From contig NZ_VEIY01000009.1 in assembly GCF_007680845.1 (NCBI RefSeq), forward strand, positions 43,307 to 107,306: a stretch of DNA of 64,000 bases. Direction: 5' to 3'. The position numbers and the translations under genes are program-made. This DNA is from Curtobacterium pusillum (GTDB taxonomy: Bacteria > Actinomycetota > Actinomycetes > Actinomycetales > Microbacteriaceae). Below, piece after piece: positions 15,621 to 24,370 of this stretch; the stretch's first letter is position 1, and the number at the start of each line of letters is the position of its first letter. The notes beneath the pieces are model-generated. The model was not told the origin of the DNA. It saw only the letters and a list, made by a program, of their open reading frames with translations, and did no database searches.

Positions 15621-16618
15621 GCGTCCTCACCTCACCCGGACAGCAGGCGGTGACCGGCCAGGAGGCGCTGGCCGACCCCGGTACGCACGCCGCGCCTCCA
15701 GGTGGTCGCCGTCGACGACGGACGCCGGAGCGCGGTCAGGGAGTCAGCGCCACCCGCAAGCAGCAGACCCGTGCCGCATGGGTGTTCCTCGCCCTGCCCG
15801 GCGCGCTGTTCCTGCTGTTCACCGCACTGCCGGTCGTCGTCGCGGCCGTGGTGAGCCTCAGCGACTACGCCGTCATCGGCAAGCTCGACTGGGTCGGCTT
15901 CGAGAACTACACGAACATCGTCACCGACCCGTTCTTCTGGATCGCACTCCGCAACACCGTGTACTACACGGTCTTGTACGTCCCGCTGGGCCTGGTCATC
16001 GCGCTCGCGACCGCCCTGCTCCTGAACCGGAGTGGCCGTGCCGTCCGGATCTTCCGGACGCTGTTCTACATCCCCGTGGTGTCCTCCACGGTCGCGACGG
16101 CCACGGTCTGGTACTGGGTCCTGAACCCTCAGCACGGGCTCCTGAACGCCGCGCTCGGCTGGTTCGGGATCGACGGACCTGCGTGGCTGTACGACTCGCA
16201 CTGGGCGATGTTCGCCATCGTCCTGATGAGCGTCTGGGCGGGCTTCGGCGGCAACATGATGATCTTCCTCGGCGGGCTGCAGGGCGTGTCCCCGGACCTC
16301 CGAGAAGCTGCACGCCTCGACGGCGCGAACGCGTGGCAGGTGTTCCGGTACGTCGTGTTGCCCGGCATCCGCCGGACGACCTTCCTGGTGTCGACGCTGC
16401 TGATCATCAACGCGTTCCAGGTGTTCGACCAGGCCTACGTCCTCACCAAGGGCGGGCCGGGGAACTCCACCGTCACGATCGTCTACTACATCTACGACCG
16501 CGGGTTCGGGTCGCTGCAGATGGGCTACGCGTCCGCGCTGTCGTTCATCCTGTTCGTGATCATCCTCGCGTTCTCCCTCGCCAACGCTCGCCTCACGAAC
16601 CGGGACACCGAACGATGA
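15617..16618 (+). CDS. CUT1 sugar ABC transporter permease (MalF/UgpA type)
   Basis: 333 residues from ATG 15617, overlapping the GH125 stop. After about 50 hydrophilic, Arg-rich residues there are six TM segments, starting at AAWVFLALPGALFLLFTAL. The EAA loop EAARLDGANAWQVFRYVVLP (about residues 231-250) is where the ATPase docks. With the next gene it forms the channel for alpha-mannose oligosaccharides, by context. The stop overlaps the second permease start (ATGA). Confidence 0.9.
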   Translation: MSVLTSPGQQAVTGQEALADPGTHAAPPGGRRRRRTPERGQGVSATRKQQTRAAWVFLALPGALFLLFTALPVVVAAVVSLSDYAVIGKLDWVGFENYTNIVTDPFFWIALRNTVYYTVLYVPLGLVIALATALLLNRSGRAVRIFRTLFYIPVVSSTVATATVWYWVLNPQHGLLNAALGWFGIDGPAWLYDSHWAMFAIVLMSVWAGFGGNMMIFLGGLQGVSPDLREAARLDGANAWQVFRYVVLPGIRRTTFLVSTLLIINAFQVFDQAYVLTKGGPGNSTVTIVYYIYDRGFGSLQMGYASALSFILFVIILAFSLANARLTNRDTER

Positions 16619-17562
16619 CCGCCAGCACCGTGCCCACCGCGTCTTCCGTCCAGCAGGACCGTCGCACCCCCGACCGTCAGCAGCTCCGGCGACGAGCGGC
16701 CGTGAAGAAACGCACCGCGACCGTCGCGTGGTGGGTCGGCGTCGTCCTCGTGAGCGTCGTCACCGTCGCGCCGCTGGTCTGGACCCTCGCGACGTCCCTG
16801 AAGCCCGCGGGGGAGATCCTCGCGCACTCGCTGTCGCTCATCCCTGCCAGCCCGACCGTCCAGAACTACGTCGACGCCGTGACCACGGTGCCGTACGGCC
16901 GGTACTTCGTGAACACGCTGATCCTCGGCGTCGGCGGAGCCGTCGCGAACCTGTTCTTCGGGTCGCTCGCCGGGTACGCGCTCGCGAAGCTCCGGTTCGC
17001 CGGTCGGCAGGCCGTCTTCGTCACGTTCCTCTCGTCGCTCATGGTGCCGAGCATCGTCACGATGATCCCGACCTTCCTCGTCCTGCGACACTTCCCGCTC
17101 CTCGGCGGCAACGACCTCAGCGGCAACGGCGGACTCGGCCTGATCAACACCTACTGGGCCGTCATCGTCCCCGGGGCGGCCGGCGCCTTCGCGGTCTTCT
17201 TCATGAAGCAGTTCTTCGAGTCCCTGCCCGACGAGCTCGGGGAGGCGGCACGCATCGACGGCGCCGGCGAGTTCCGGATCTTCGCGTTGATCTACTTCCC
17301 GCTCACGAAGGCGGGGCTCGCCGTCCTCGGACTGCTCAGCTTCCAGGCCGGGTGGAACAACTTCCTCTGGCCGCTCATCGTCCTCAACGACCCGAAGATG
17401 ATGACCGTCCAGGTCGGCCTCGCCGGGTTCGTGAACAACTACACGACGAACTACGGGCCGCTCATGGCCGGGACCGTCATCACGATGATCCCCGTCCTGG
17501 TCGTGTTCATCCTCGCTCAGCGCTGGATCATCGAGGGCATCTCCTTCGCCGGCAACAAGTGA
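16615..17562 (+). CDS. CUT1 sugar ABC transporter permease (MalG/UgpE type)
   Basis: 315 residues from ATG 16615. Six TM helices follow a basic N-terminus (RRRAAVKKRTATVAWWVGV). The EAA loop is GEAARIDGAGEFRIFALIY, and the C-terminal end QRWIIEGISFAGNK is typical of MalG-like proteins. It pairs with the upstream permease and the binding protein 47 bases downstream. Confidence 0.9.
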   Translation: MTASTVPTASSVQQDRRTPDRQQLRRRAAVKKRTATVAWWVGVVLVSVVTVAPLVWTLATSLKPAGEILAHSLSLIPASPTVQNYVDAVTTVPYGRYFVNTLILGVGGAVANLFFGSLAGYALAKLRFAGRQAVFVTFLSSLMVPSIVTMIPTFLVLRHFPLLGGNDLSGNGGLGLINTYWAVIVPGAAGAFAVFFMKQFFESLPDELGEAARIDGAGEFRIFALIYFPLTKAGLAVLGLLSFQAGWNNFLWPLIVLNDPKMMTVQVGLAGFVNNYTTNYGPLMAGTVITMIPVLVVFILAQRWIIEGISFAGNK

Positions 17563-17609
17563 GTCCTCCGACCCTCCCCTCCTCACCTCCACCCAAGAAG
17601 GAATCGACA

Positions 17610-18866
17610 ATGAAGTCACGACGTCTCCTCGGCGCTGCGGCCGCCCTCGCGGCAGCGGCGCTGGTCCTCACCGCCTGCTCCTCCGGATCGAGCGGGGCCA
17701 CCGGCTCCGGCGGCCGACAGCAGGTCACCATGTGGGGCTCCTGGTCGGGTGACCAGGTCAAGCAGATCGACCAGATGACCGCGGCGTTCAACAAGTCGCA
17801 GAAGCAGTACACGGTCAAGTACGTCCCGCAGGAACTCGTGGAGCAGAAGCTCCTCACCGCGATCGCCGGCGGGCAGGTCCCCGACCTCGTGCTCTGGGAC
17901 CGCTACCAGACCTCGCTCTACGCGCCGAAGGGGGCGCTCCAGTCGATCGACGACCGGGTGAAGGCCGACGACGTTGACACCAAGGAGTTCTACCCGCAGG
18001 CGCTGACCGAGATGCGGTCCGACGGCAAGCTCTACGGGCTGCCGCTGCTGGTCGACAACCGGTCGCTCGTCTACAACAAGGACCTGTTCAGCAAGGCCGG
18101 CCTCACCCCACCGACGACGTGGGACGAGCTGAAGAGCGACGCAAAGAAGCTCACGGTCACGGAGGGCGGCAAGCTCAAGCAGTCCGGGTTCATGCTCAAC
18201 GACCCCGGCCTGTTCTCGATGTGGCTCCAGCAGGCCGGTGGGAAGCTCCTCAACGCGGACGGCACGAAGACCGCGTTCGACAGCCCGCAGGGCGTCGAGG
18301 TCCTCGACTTCTGGAAGTCGTTGCTCGACGACGGCGTCTACACGAACGGGTTCGGCGACAGCAGCGACGTCTTCGCCGCCGGGCAAGCCGCGATGAAGTA
18401 CGACGGCCCGTGGGACGTCCCGAACCTCGACAAGGCCGACGGCCTCGACTGGGCCGTGACCGAACCGGTCGCCGGTCCGGGTGGTGACAAGGGCGCCGTG
18501 ATGGGCGGCTTCGGTCTGGTCATCCCGACGGGTGCGAAGAACGCCGACGGTGCGTGGGCGTTCGAGAAGTGGTGGGCGACGAAGGCCTCCAACGGGGTGA
18601 AGTTCGCGAAGATCTCGGGGTGGATCCCCGCCAACCGCGCGTCCGCCAACGACCCGTTCTTCACGGACGACCCGCGGTACGCCGGGTTCGTGAAGACCCT
18701 CGACTACGCGAAGGTGCGCCCCGACGTCGCCGGGTACAGCGACGTCGAGGGCAAGGCGCTCACCCCCGCGCTCCAGAAGTTCATGTCCGGGCAGCTCACC
18801 GCCCAGCAGGCGCTGTCACAGGCCGCGAAGCAGGGCGACCGCATCCTCGAGGAGAACCGCAAGTGA
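17610..18866 (+). CDS. Sugar ABC transporter substrate-binding lipoprotein (CUT1)
   Basis: 418 residues from ATG 17610, with AAGAAGGAA upstream. Lipobox LTAC follows the hydrophobic stretch (about residue 24). The mature protein starts VTMWGSWSGDQVKQIDQMTA, and contains YGLPLLVDNRSLVYNKDLF and AAMKYDGPWDV, the usual blocks of family 1 sugar-binding proteins. Context points to alpha-1,6-manno-oligosaccharides released by the secreted GH76. Its stop overlaps the GTG of the intracellular GH76. Confidence 0.9.
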   Translation: MKSRRLLGAAAALAAAALVLTACSSGSSGATGSGGRQQVTMWGSWSGDQVKQIDQMTAAFNKSQKQYTVKYVPQELVEQKLLTAIAGGQVPDLVLWDRYQTSLYAPKGALQSIDDRVKADDVDTKEFYPQALTEMRSDGKLYGLPLLVDNRSLVYNKDLFSKAGLTPPTTWDELKSDAKKLTVTEGGKLKQSGFMLNDPGLFSMWLQQAGGKLLNADGTKTAFDSPQGVEVLDFWKSLLDDGVYTNGFGDSSDVFAAGQAAMKYDGPWDVPNLDKADGLDWAVTEPVAGPGGDKGAVMGGFGLVIPTGAKNADGAWAFEKWWATKASNGVKFAKISGWIPANRASANDPFFTDDPRYAGFVKTLDYAKVRPDVAGYSDVEGKALTPALQKFMSGQLTAQQALSQAAKQGDRILEENRK

Positions 18867-19921
18867 CGACGACCACCACGACCGCCACCTGGTCGGACCG
18901 AGCCGACCGGATCCAGGACAGCCTCGGGCAGCTCTACGGAGCACCGTGGCCGCAGTACCTGCACAACTCCTGGCCCGTCGAGCACAGCGACGACAGCACG
19001 TTCAACTACTGGTGGCTGGCGCACCTGATCGACGTGCGACTCGACGCGCACGAGCGCAGCGGGAGCCCGGAACGGCTCGACCAGGCACGAGCGGTGCACC
19101 GCAACATCGTCGAACGCAACGGCGGCTCGCTGTTCAACGACTACTTCGACGACATGCTCTGGTTCGCGCTCGCGACCCTGCGTCTGCACGACGCGAGCGG
19201 AGAGCCGCGGTACCTCGACGACGCCGTGGCGCTGTTCGACCATTGCGTCGAGCACGGGTGGAACGACACCGGAGGTGCCAGCCTCGCCTGGCGGAAGCAG
19301 CAGCTCGCCTACAAGAACACCCCGGCGAACGGGCCGCTCGTCATCCTCGGCGTGCGGTTGCACGCCCGGACCGGCGAACCCCGGTTCCTCGACCACGCCC
19401 GGCGGTCGTTCGACTGGATCACCCGGACACTCGTGGACGACGCGGAAGGCTTCGTCGAGGACGGCATCAACCGCGAGGACGACGGCCGCATCGACACCCA
19501 GTGGCGGTTCACGTACAACCAGGGCCTGTACGTCGGGGCGGCGGTGGAGCTCGCCGGTGCGCTCGCGGACCCAGCCCTGTACGAGGTGGCTGCACGCACC
19601 GCGACCACGGCGATCGAGCAGCTCTCCGACGGCGTCGTGTTCCGGCAGGAAGGGGACGGCGGCGACGAGGGGCTCTTCAAGGGCGTCTACTACCGGTACG
19701 TCGGGCTCCTGCTCGAGCACCTCCCCGAGGCGGATGCTCGACGGCGCACGATCGTCGACTTCGTCCGTGCGAGCACCGACTCGCTCTGGGGCAGCCTGCC
19801 CGACGGGCTCGACCGTCCCGCGGCCAACACTTGGAACGGCCCGGCGGACGGGCAGGTGCCGTACTCGACGCAGCTCAGCGCCGCGATGGCGACCGAGTTG
19901 CGCGCCCGTCTCGATCCGTAG
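18863..19921 (+). CDS. Intracellular GH76-family alpha-1,6-mannanase/mannosidase
   Basis: 352 residues from GTG 18863 (GTGA overlap with the binding-protein stop). No signal peptide. The paired catalytic Asp lie in SLFNDYFDDMLWFALA (about residues 88-103). Other GH76 blocks are STFNYWWLAHLIDVRLDAH, ASLAWRKQQLAYKNTPANG and WRFTYNQGLYVGAAVELAG. It resembles the cytoplasmic GH76 enzymes that shorten imported mannan oligosaccharides before GH125 completes the job. It is the last gene of the mannan operon, ended by a hairpin at 19933-19968. Confidence 0.9.
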   Translation: MTTTTTTATWSDRADRIQDSLGQLYGAPWPQYLHNSWPVEHSDDSTFNYWWLAHLIDVRLDAHERSGSPERLDQARAVHRNIVERNGGSLFNDYFDDMLWFALATLRLHDASGEPRYLDDAVALFDHCVEHGWNDTGGASLAWRKQQLAYKNTPANGPLVILGVRLHARTGEPRFLDHARRSFDWITRTLVDDAEGFVEDGINREDDGRIDTQWRFTYNQGLYVGAAVELAGALADPALYEVAARTATTAIEQLSDGVVFRQEGDGGDEGLFKGVYYRYVGLLLEHLPEADARRRTIVDFVRASTDSLWGSLPDGLDRPAANTWNGPADGQVPYSTQLSAAMATELRARLDP

Positions 19922-19932
19922 TCGAGGGCCCG

Positions 19933-19968
19933 CCGGTCGGCATCGACGTCCGCGTCGGTGCCGACCGG
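19933..19968. terminator. Convergent terminator hairpin
   Basis: Perfect 10-bp arms CCGGTCGGCA (19933-19942) and TGCCGACCGG (19959-19968) in the 54-base gap between the convergent GH76 and GntR/LacI genes. The loop is long (16 bases) and there is no T tract. Confidence 0.5.
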
Positions 19969-19975
19969 TTCGTCG

Positions 19976-21067
19976 TCAGTGCCCCGCGGGCGGCGCCGTC
20001 GACGCTCCGAGCACCAGCTGCGCGGGGACGAGGATCTTCCGGGACCCGGCCTCGCCTCGCGCCTGGCGCAACAGCTGCTCGACGGCACGTCGGCCGACAC
20101 CGGGCTGGTCCTGGGCGACGTGCGTGAAGCGGAAGAGCCGCCGGTCGAAGGTGGCGTCGGGGTGGTCGAAGCACACCACCGAGACGTCCTCCGGGATCCG
20201 CTTGCCCAGTTGCTCCAACGCATCCCGGAGCAGGAGGGCGATGTTGTACTCGCCGGCGACGAACCCGGTCGCCTCGGGGTGCGCCTCGATGAAGGACACG
20301 AGCCGTGCGACGTCGTCCTCGGGCCGGTCCGTCGACCCCGGCAGCGTCGACTCGATGCCGTGGAAGGCCAACCCGTCGTCGAGCATCTTGTCGTTGCGGG
20401 CGTGCGCGCCGACCCAACCCCGGCGACGGTCGTCGTTCGACGTGACCCGGCTGTCCGAGGTCACCAGTGCCACGGCTCGGTGACCGAGCCCGAACAGGTG
20501 CTCGGTCGCCGCCGAGCCGGCCGCGATGTTGTCGGTCGAGATGTCCGAGACGGGGATGCCCTCGTACCGGCGGTCGAGGATCACCACCGGGAACCCCACC
20601 GGGAGGAGCTCGAGGACCGCCGGCGGGATGAACTCCGAGCTGCTCGGCAGCACGATCAGGCCCTGTGCCCGGCGGGACAACGCCCGGATCGCGGTGTCCT
20701 CGGCGTCGTGGTCGCCGTGCGTCCGCTTGAGGATCACGTGCGCGTCCGAGCCGGCCTCGTCGAGCATGCCCTCGAGTACGCGGGTGCCGAACGTGTCGTC
20801 GAAGTTGGTGAGGACGACGCCGATCTCGACGACGTCGGTCGGGGTGGCCGCGGCGGCCGGCTCGACGCTCACGACGGTCGTCCCCACGCGGGGGCGGCGC
20901 TCGACGTAGCCTGCCTCGCGGAGCATGTCGAGTGCGCGGCGGAGGGTGATCGCGCTGATCTCGTAGTGTGCGAGGAGCTCCGCCTCGGACGGGAGGCGGT
21001 CCCCGACGGCGAACTCACCCGAGCGGATCCGGTCGCGGAGGTCGTCGTACGTCGACTGGTACAGCAT
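19976..21067 (-). CDS. GntR/LacI-type transcriptional regulator of mannan use
   Basis: 363 residues from ATG 21067; ATG 21094 is an in-frame alternative without a ribosome site. The N-terminus is a GntR winged HTH: LYQSTYDDLRDRIRSGEFAV, then GDRLPSEAELLAHYEISAIT and LRRALDMLREAGYVERRP. From about residue 85 it is a LacI-type periplasmic-binding-like sensor domain (IGVVLTNFDD, VILDRRYEGIPVSDISTDN, GHRAVALVTSD). This AraR-like architecture is typical of sugar-responsive repressors. The 15-bp motif in front of it recurs at the GH76/GH125 divergent promoter, so it probably represses both itself and the mannan genes. Confidence 0.88.
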   Translation of the reverse strand: MLYQSTYDDLRDRIRSGEFAVGDRLPSEAELLAHYEISAITLRRALDMLREAGYVERRPRVGTTVVSVEPAAAATPTDVVEIGVVLTNFDDTFGTRVLEGMLDEAGSDAHVILKRTHGDHDAEDTAIRALSRRAQGLIVLPSSSEFIPPAVLELLPVGFPVVILDRRYEGIPVSDISTDNIAAGSAATEHLFGLGHRAVALVTSDSRVTSNDDRRRGWVGAHARNDKMLDDGLAFHGIESTLPGSTDRPEDDVARLVSFIEAHPEATGFVAGEYNIALLLRDALEQLGKRIPEDVSVVCFDHPDATFDRRLFRFTHVAQDQPGVGRRAVEQLLRQARGEAGSRKILVPAQLVLGASTAPPAGH

Positions 21068-21081
21068 CGATGCCCCAATCC

Positions 21082-21096
21082 GTCTATTGAGCATAC
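21082..21096. promoter_or_regulatory. Candidate autoregulatory operator of the GntR/LacI gene
   Basis: The minus strand reads GTATGCTCAATAGAC, 12 of 15 identical to 14219-14233 upstream of GH76/GH125. It lies 15 bases before the chosen start, over a TATGCT that could be the -10 box. It also sits in the gap shared with the divergent TolB-like gene at 21134. Confidence 0.5.
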
Positions 21097-21133
21097 GGTA
21101 ACAGTGTTCTTCCGACAGATTGGCTGACCAACC

Positions 21134-22069
21134 ATGAGCAACGACGCCACCCCCACCCCACCCGGACGCCTCCTCGCCCCCGGCCAGTCCTGCCGCATCC
21201 GGATCTGGAACCGTGCCGACCGCACCGTGACCACCGTGCACGAGTCCACCGAGCGGCTGTACGAGGCCCCGAACTGGACCGCGGACGGCCGCCTCGTCGT
21301 GAACGCCGACGGAGTCCTCTGGACCCTGCCGGCCGACGGTTCGGGGAAGCCGCAGCAGGTCGACCTCGAGGGCGTCCCGCCGCTCAACAACGACCACGTC
21401 CTCGATCCGGACGGCGTCACCGTGCACGTGAGCGCGAACGACTTCCACATCTGGTCGGCTCCCCTCGCGGGCGGCCCGGCGACGCGGGTCACCTCGGAGG
21501 ACGGCGGCCTGCACTTCCTGCACGGGGTGAGCCCGGACGGCACCGAGCTCGCGTACGTGCGGTTGGACGAGTCGAGCGACACCGTGTGGTCCTCCGGCAC
21601 GATCCGGGCCATGGCCGTCGACGGCAGCGCTGACCGCGCGGTGACGACGGAACCGGCCGCCGCCGACGGCCCGGAGTGGACCCCGGACGGCACGTGGATC
21701 CTGTTCAACACGGAACAGTTCGGTGCTGGCCACGCGCAGGTCGCGCGGGTGCGGCCGGACGGCTCCGGACTGGAGCAGCTCACGGTCGACGAGCACGTCA
21801 ACTGGTTCCCGCACCCCGCCCCCACCGGGGACGCGGCGGTGTACCTCTCCTTCCCGCCCGGGACCCAGGGGCACCCGGCGGACAAGCACGTCCGACTGCG
21901 GCTCGTCTCCGGACCCGGCAGCGTGAGCGACTGGGGTCCGGAGGTCTGGCAGGCCGCCGAGACGATCGTCGAGCTCGACGGCGGGCAGGGGACCCTCAAC
22001 GTCAACGGGTGGGCGCCGGACGGATCCGCGTTCGCGTTCGTCGACTACCCGATCGGGGAGCGCGCATGA
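21134..22069 (+). CDS. TolB-like beta-propeller protein (PD40 repeats)
   Basis: 311 residues from ATG 21134. Repeated blade motifs of the PD40/WD40-like type are visible: APNWTADGRLVVNADG, FLHGVSPDGTELAYV, GPEWTPDGTWILFNTE, NVNGWAPDGSAFAFV. No signal peptide, so it is cytoplasmic, unlike true TolB. Such proteins occur near sugar-catabolic genes and some are oligosaccharide lyases or isomerase-like enzymes; the activity here is unknown. It is divergent from the mannan regulator and overlaps the Dabb gene (ATGA), so the pair is one operon. Confidence 0.75.
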   Translation: MSNDATPTPPGRLLAPGQSCRIRIWNRADRTVTTVHESTERLYEAPNWTADGRLVVNADGVLWTLPADGSGKPQQVDLEGVPPLNNDHVLDPDGVTVHVSANDFHIWSAPLAGGPATRVTSEDGGLHFLHGVSPDGTELAYVRLDESSDTVWSSGTIRAMAVDGSADRAVTTEPAAADGPEWTPDGTWILFNTEQFGAGHAQVARVRPDGSGLEQLTVDEHVNWFPHPAPTGDAAVYLSFPPGTQGHPADKHVRLRLVSGPGSVSDWGPEVWQAAETIVELDGGQGTLNVNGWAPDGSAFAFVDYPIGERA

Positions 22070-22365
22070 TCGTCCACACCGTCTGCTTCACGCTCGTGCA
22101 CGAGCCTGGCTCCGGGCACGAGACCGCGTTCCTCGAGGCCGCTCGGACCACGCTGTCGGCCATCCCCGGCGTCAGCGACTTCACGGTGTCGCGCCAGGTC
22201 TCCACGCAGAGCGACTTCCGGTTCCAGTTCTCGATGGGCTTCGCCGACCAGGACGCGTACACGGCGTACGACGAGCACCCCGCGCACCAGGGGTTCGTCG
22301 CCACGCGGTGGGCCGACGAGGTCACGTCGTTCCAGGAGCTGGACTTCGTCCCCCTGCCTGCCTGA
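22066..22365 (+). CDS. Dabb (stress-responsive alpha/beta barrel) domain protein
   Basis: 99 residues from ATG 22066, overlapping the previous stop. It begins MIVHTVCFTLVHEPGSG, then SRQVSTQSDFRFQFSMGFAD and AYDEHPAHQGFV, all classic Dabb/ferredoxin-like-barrel blocks. The domain forms dimeric barrels, and some members act in sugar or polyketide chemistry. It is co-transcribed with the TolB-like protein. Its stop is followed by a copy of the palindromic repeat. Confidence 0.85.
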   Translation: MIVHTVCFTLVHEPGSGHETAFLEAARTTLSAIPGVSDFTVSRQVSTQSDFRFQFSMGFADQDAYTAYDEHPAHQGFVATRWADEVTSFQELDFVPLPA

Positions 22366-22422
22366 GCAGACGGAGGCCGGCGGAGCAGGCGCGGCGCCCG
22401 TGAGACGCGACCGACGGTCCGA

Positions 22423-22458
22423 CTGGAGGCGCGGTGCGGGCCCGCACCGCGCCTCCAG
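22423..22458. repeat. Palindromic repeat family, copy 1
   Basis: A perfect 36-base palindrome with 18-bp arms; the left arm is CTGGAGGCGCGGTGCGGG. It lies between the convergent Dabb and UPF0303 genes, 58 bases after the Dabb stop. It is identical to copy 2 at 28660-28695. It could act as a two-way transcription terminator. Confidence 0.9.
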
Positions 22459-22474
22459 ATCGTCCCGGTGCGCG

Positions 22475-22939
22475 TCAGGGACGCGACGCGATGAAGGCGC
22501 GCAGCCCCGCGACGACGAGGTCGTGGTCCTCGTCCGAGGACAGTCCCGACGCGGTGACGGCCGCGACCACCCCGACGCCGCGGACCCGGATCGGGAAAGA
22601 TCCGCCGGTGACCGCGTACTCTGCGCCGAGCCACCCGATCGCCGCGGGGTCGACGCCGTCCGCGGCGAGCCGGGCGTCGACCAACGCACTGGACTGCTCC
22701 ATCCGGAGGACGACGGCGGCCTTGCGGTCGATCCACGAGTCCTGGTCGGGGGTGGTGCCGGCGAGGGCCGCGCGGAACAAGCGGAGGCCCGGTCGGCGGA
22801 TGTCGATGGCGACGGCGTGACCGGCCCCGTGGGCGTGCTCCCGGAGGAGGACTCCGAGGTCCCAGGCGTCGTCGTGGGTGAACGATTCGAGCACGAGCGC
22901 GCGCTCCTGCTGCTCGAGGGTGGCGATGCGGTCGGACAT
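22475..22939 (-). CDS. Heme-degrading domain / UPF0303-family protein
   Basis: 154 residues from ATG 22939. The sequence ERALVLESFTHDDAWDLGVL, then HAVAIDIRRPGLRLFRAAL and DSWIDRKAAVVLRMEQSSAL, matches the UPF0303/HbpS-like (DUF336) fold; HbpS proteins bind heme, but many relatives do not. No signal peptide. It is divergent from the sugar-binding lipoprotein, and the 28-bp operator lies between them, so it may be co-regulated with the GH31 locus. Confidence 0.8.
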   Translation of the reverse strand: MSDRIATLEQQERALVLESFTHDDAWDLGVLLREHAHGAGHAVAIDIRRPGLRLFRAALAGTTPDQDSWIDRKAAVVLRMEQSSALVDARLAADGVDPAAIGWLGAEYAVTGGSFPIRVRGVGVVAAVTASGLSSDEDHDLVVAGLRAFIASRP

Positions 22940-22971
22940 GGGGCGAGTCTTCCACGACCCCGATTACAACG

Positions 22972-23004
22972 TTGACTTCCTGTTTACAGCGCTGTAAACA
23001 GGAA
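22972..23004 (+). promoter_or_regulatory. Promoter with a 28-bp perfect LacI-type palindrome
   Basis: TTGACT (22972-22977), a 17-base spacer and TAAACA (22995-23000) form a promoter for the downstream importer operon. Positions 22977-23004 are a perfect 28-bp palindrome with left arm TTCCTGTTTACAGC and central CG, the form bound by LacI-family repressors. Binding would block the spacer and -10 box. The LacI gene at 28704-29744 is the obvious candidate. Confidence 0.75.
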
Positions 23005-23037
23005 CGAGCGCGACGACGCGCACGAGGGAGAGACCCG

Positions 23038-24345
23038 ATGGTGGGAAGCAGGACCGGAACACTCGCGGCCGTGAGTCGGCGGGGGTTCCTCGCCGGTGCG
23101 GCGAGCGGCATCGCACTCGGCACCATGACGCTCGCGGGGTGCGCCGCGCCCCGTCCGGCCGCCAGCAGCGGCACGACGACGATCCGTTTCTACGAGCAGA
23201 AGCAGGAGGTGATCGCGTACTTCGACGACCTCCTGCGGAAGTTCGAGAAGCAGCACGCCCGCATCTCGGTGGTGCACGACAGCACGACCGCGATCGCGCC
23301 GCAGTTCGTCCGCGGCGAGCCCGCCGACGTCGGGTGCTTCAACGACAACCTCGAGCTCGCGCGGTACATCTCGCGCGGCGTGCTCCGCGACCTCGGCGAC
23401 CTGCCGTCGGCGCGACGCATCCGACCGAGCATCGACGGACTGACGAACCAGTACGCCACCTACCCGGGACGCACGAGCGTCCTGCCGTACTCCCTGGCTG
23501 CGGCGGGCGTGATCTACAACAAGAAGATCTTCGCCGACCACGGACTGCCCGTACCCACGACGTGGGATGACTTCGTCGAGGTGTGCCGCACCCTCCAGAA
23601 GGCCGGCGTCACGCCGATCTACGCGACCGACCGCGACACCTGGACCCTGTGGCAGGGCCTGTTCGACTACTCGGTCGGCAGCCTGGTCGACACCGGCAGC
23701 TTCTTCCGGAAGATGAAGGCGCTGGGGACCGACGTCGGACCGGACTCCGCAGTCTCGTTCGAGAAGGACTTCGCCGTCCCGATGGAGCGCGCGAAGACGA
23801 TCTCGTCCTTCTTCAACCCCGACCACGCCACCCGCGCCTACGCCGACGGCAACCTCGCGTTCGGGCAGGGCAAGGCCGCGATGTACCTGCAGGGGCCGTG
23901 GGCGCTCGGGCAGATCGCGCTCATCGACGACAAGCTCGAGGTCGGGACCTTCGCGCTCCCGGTCTCGAACGACCCGTCGGAGCGCCAGGCCCGGGTGAAC
24001 ATCGACCTCGGGCTGTGGATCCCGACCGCAACGCAGCACCTCGACGAAGCCCAGGAGCTCGTCGAGTTCCTCATGCAGCCCGAGATCATCGACGGCTACA
24101 ACCGCGACAACCTCGCCTACTCGACCACGAAGGACGCACCCCCACAGCAGGACGAGCGGCTCGCCGGCCTGCAGCGGTACGTCGACGACGCTGCGTTCTA
24201 CCAGGGCGCCGGCACCTTCATCCCCACCTCCATCCCGCTCGGCAACTACCTGCAGACGGCGATCCGGAGCGGGGACTTCACCTCGATGCTGCAGCGGCTC
24301 GACTCGGACTGGCGGCGTCTCGCCGGCCGTTCGGCGACGGTCTGA
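23038..24345 (+). CDS. Sugar ABC transporter substrate-binding lipoprotein, probable Tat export
   Basis: 435 residues from ATG 23038 (GAGGGAGAG upstream). The leader has a twin-arginine pattern, SRRGFLAGAASGIALG, and lipobox LAGC, suggesting Tat export and lipidation. Mature blocks include TTIRFYEQKQEVIAYFDDLL, GVIYNKKIFADHGLPVP, and AAMYLQGPWALGQI, typical of CUT1 binding proteins. It is the first gene of a four-gene unit (two permeases, GH31) under the LacI-type operator. Confidence 0.88.
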   Translation: MVGSRTGTLAAVSRRGFLAGAASGIALGTMTLAGCAAPRPAASSGTTTIRFYEQKQEVIAYFDDLLRKFEKQHARISVVHDSTTAIAPQFVRGEPADVGCFNDNLELARYISRGVLRDLGDLPSARRIRPSIDGLTNQYATYPGRTSVLPYSLAAAGVIYNKKIFADHGLPVPTTWDDFVEVCRTLQKAGVTPIYATDRDTWTLWQGLFDYSVGSLVDTGSFFRKMKALGTDVGPDSAVSFEKDFAVPMERAKTISSFFNPDHATRAYADGNLAFGQGKAAMYLQGPWALGQIALIDDKLEVGTFALPVSNDPSERQARVNIDLGLWIPTATQHLDEAQELVEFLMQPEIIDGYNRDNLAYSTTKDAPPQQDERLAGLQRYVDDAAFYQGAGTFIPTSIPLGNYLQTAIRSGDFTSMLQRLDSDWRRLAGRSATV

Positions 24346-24370
24346 GCCGGACCAGGACACAGGAGTTCCG

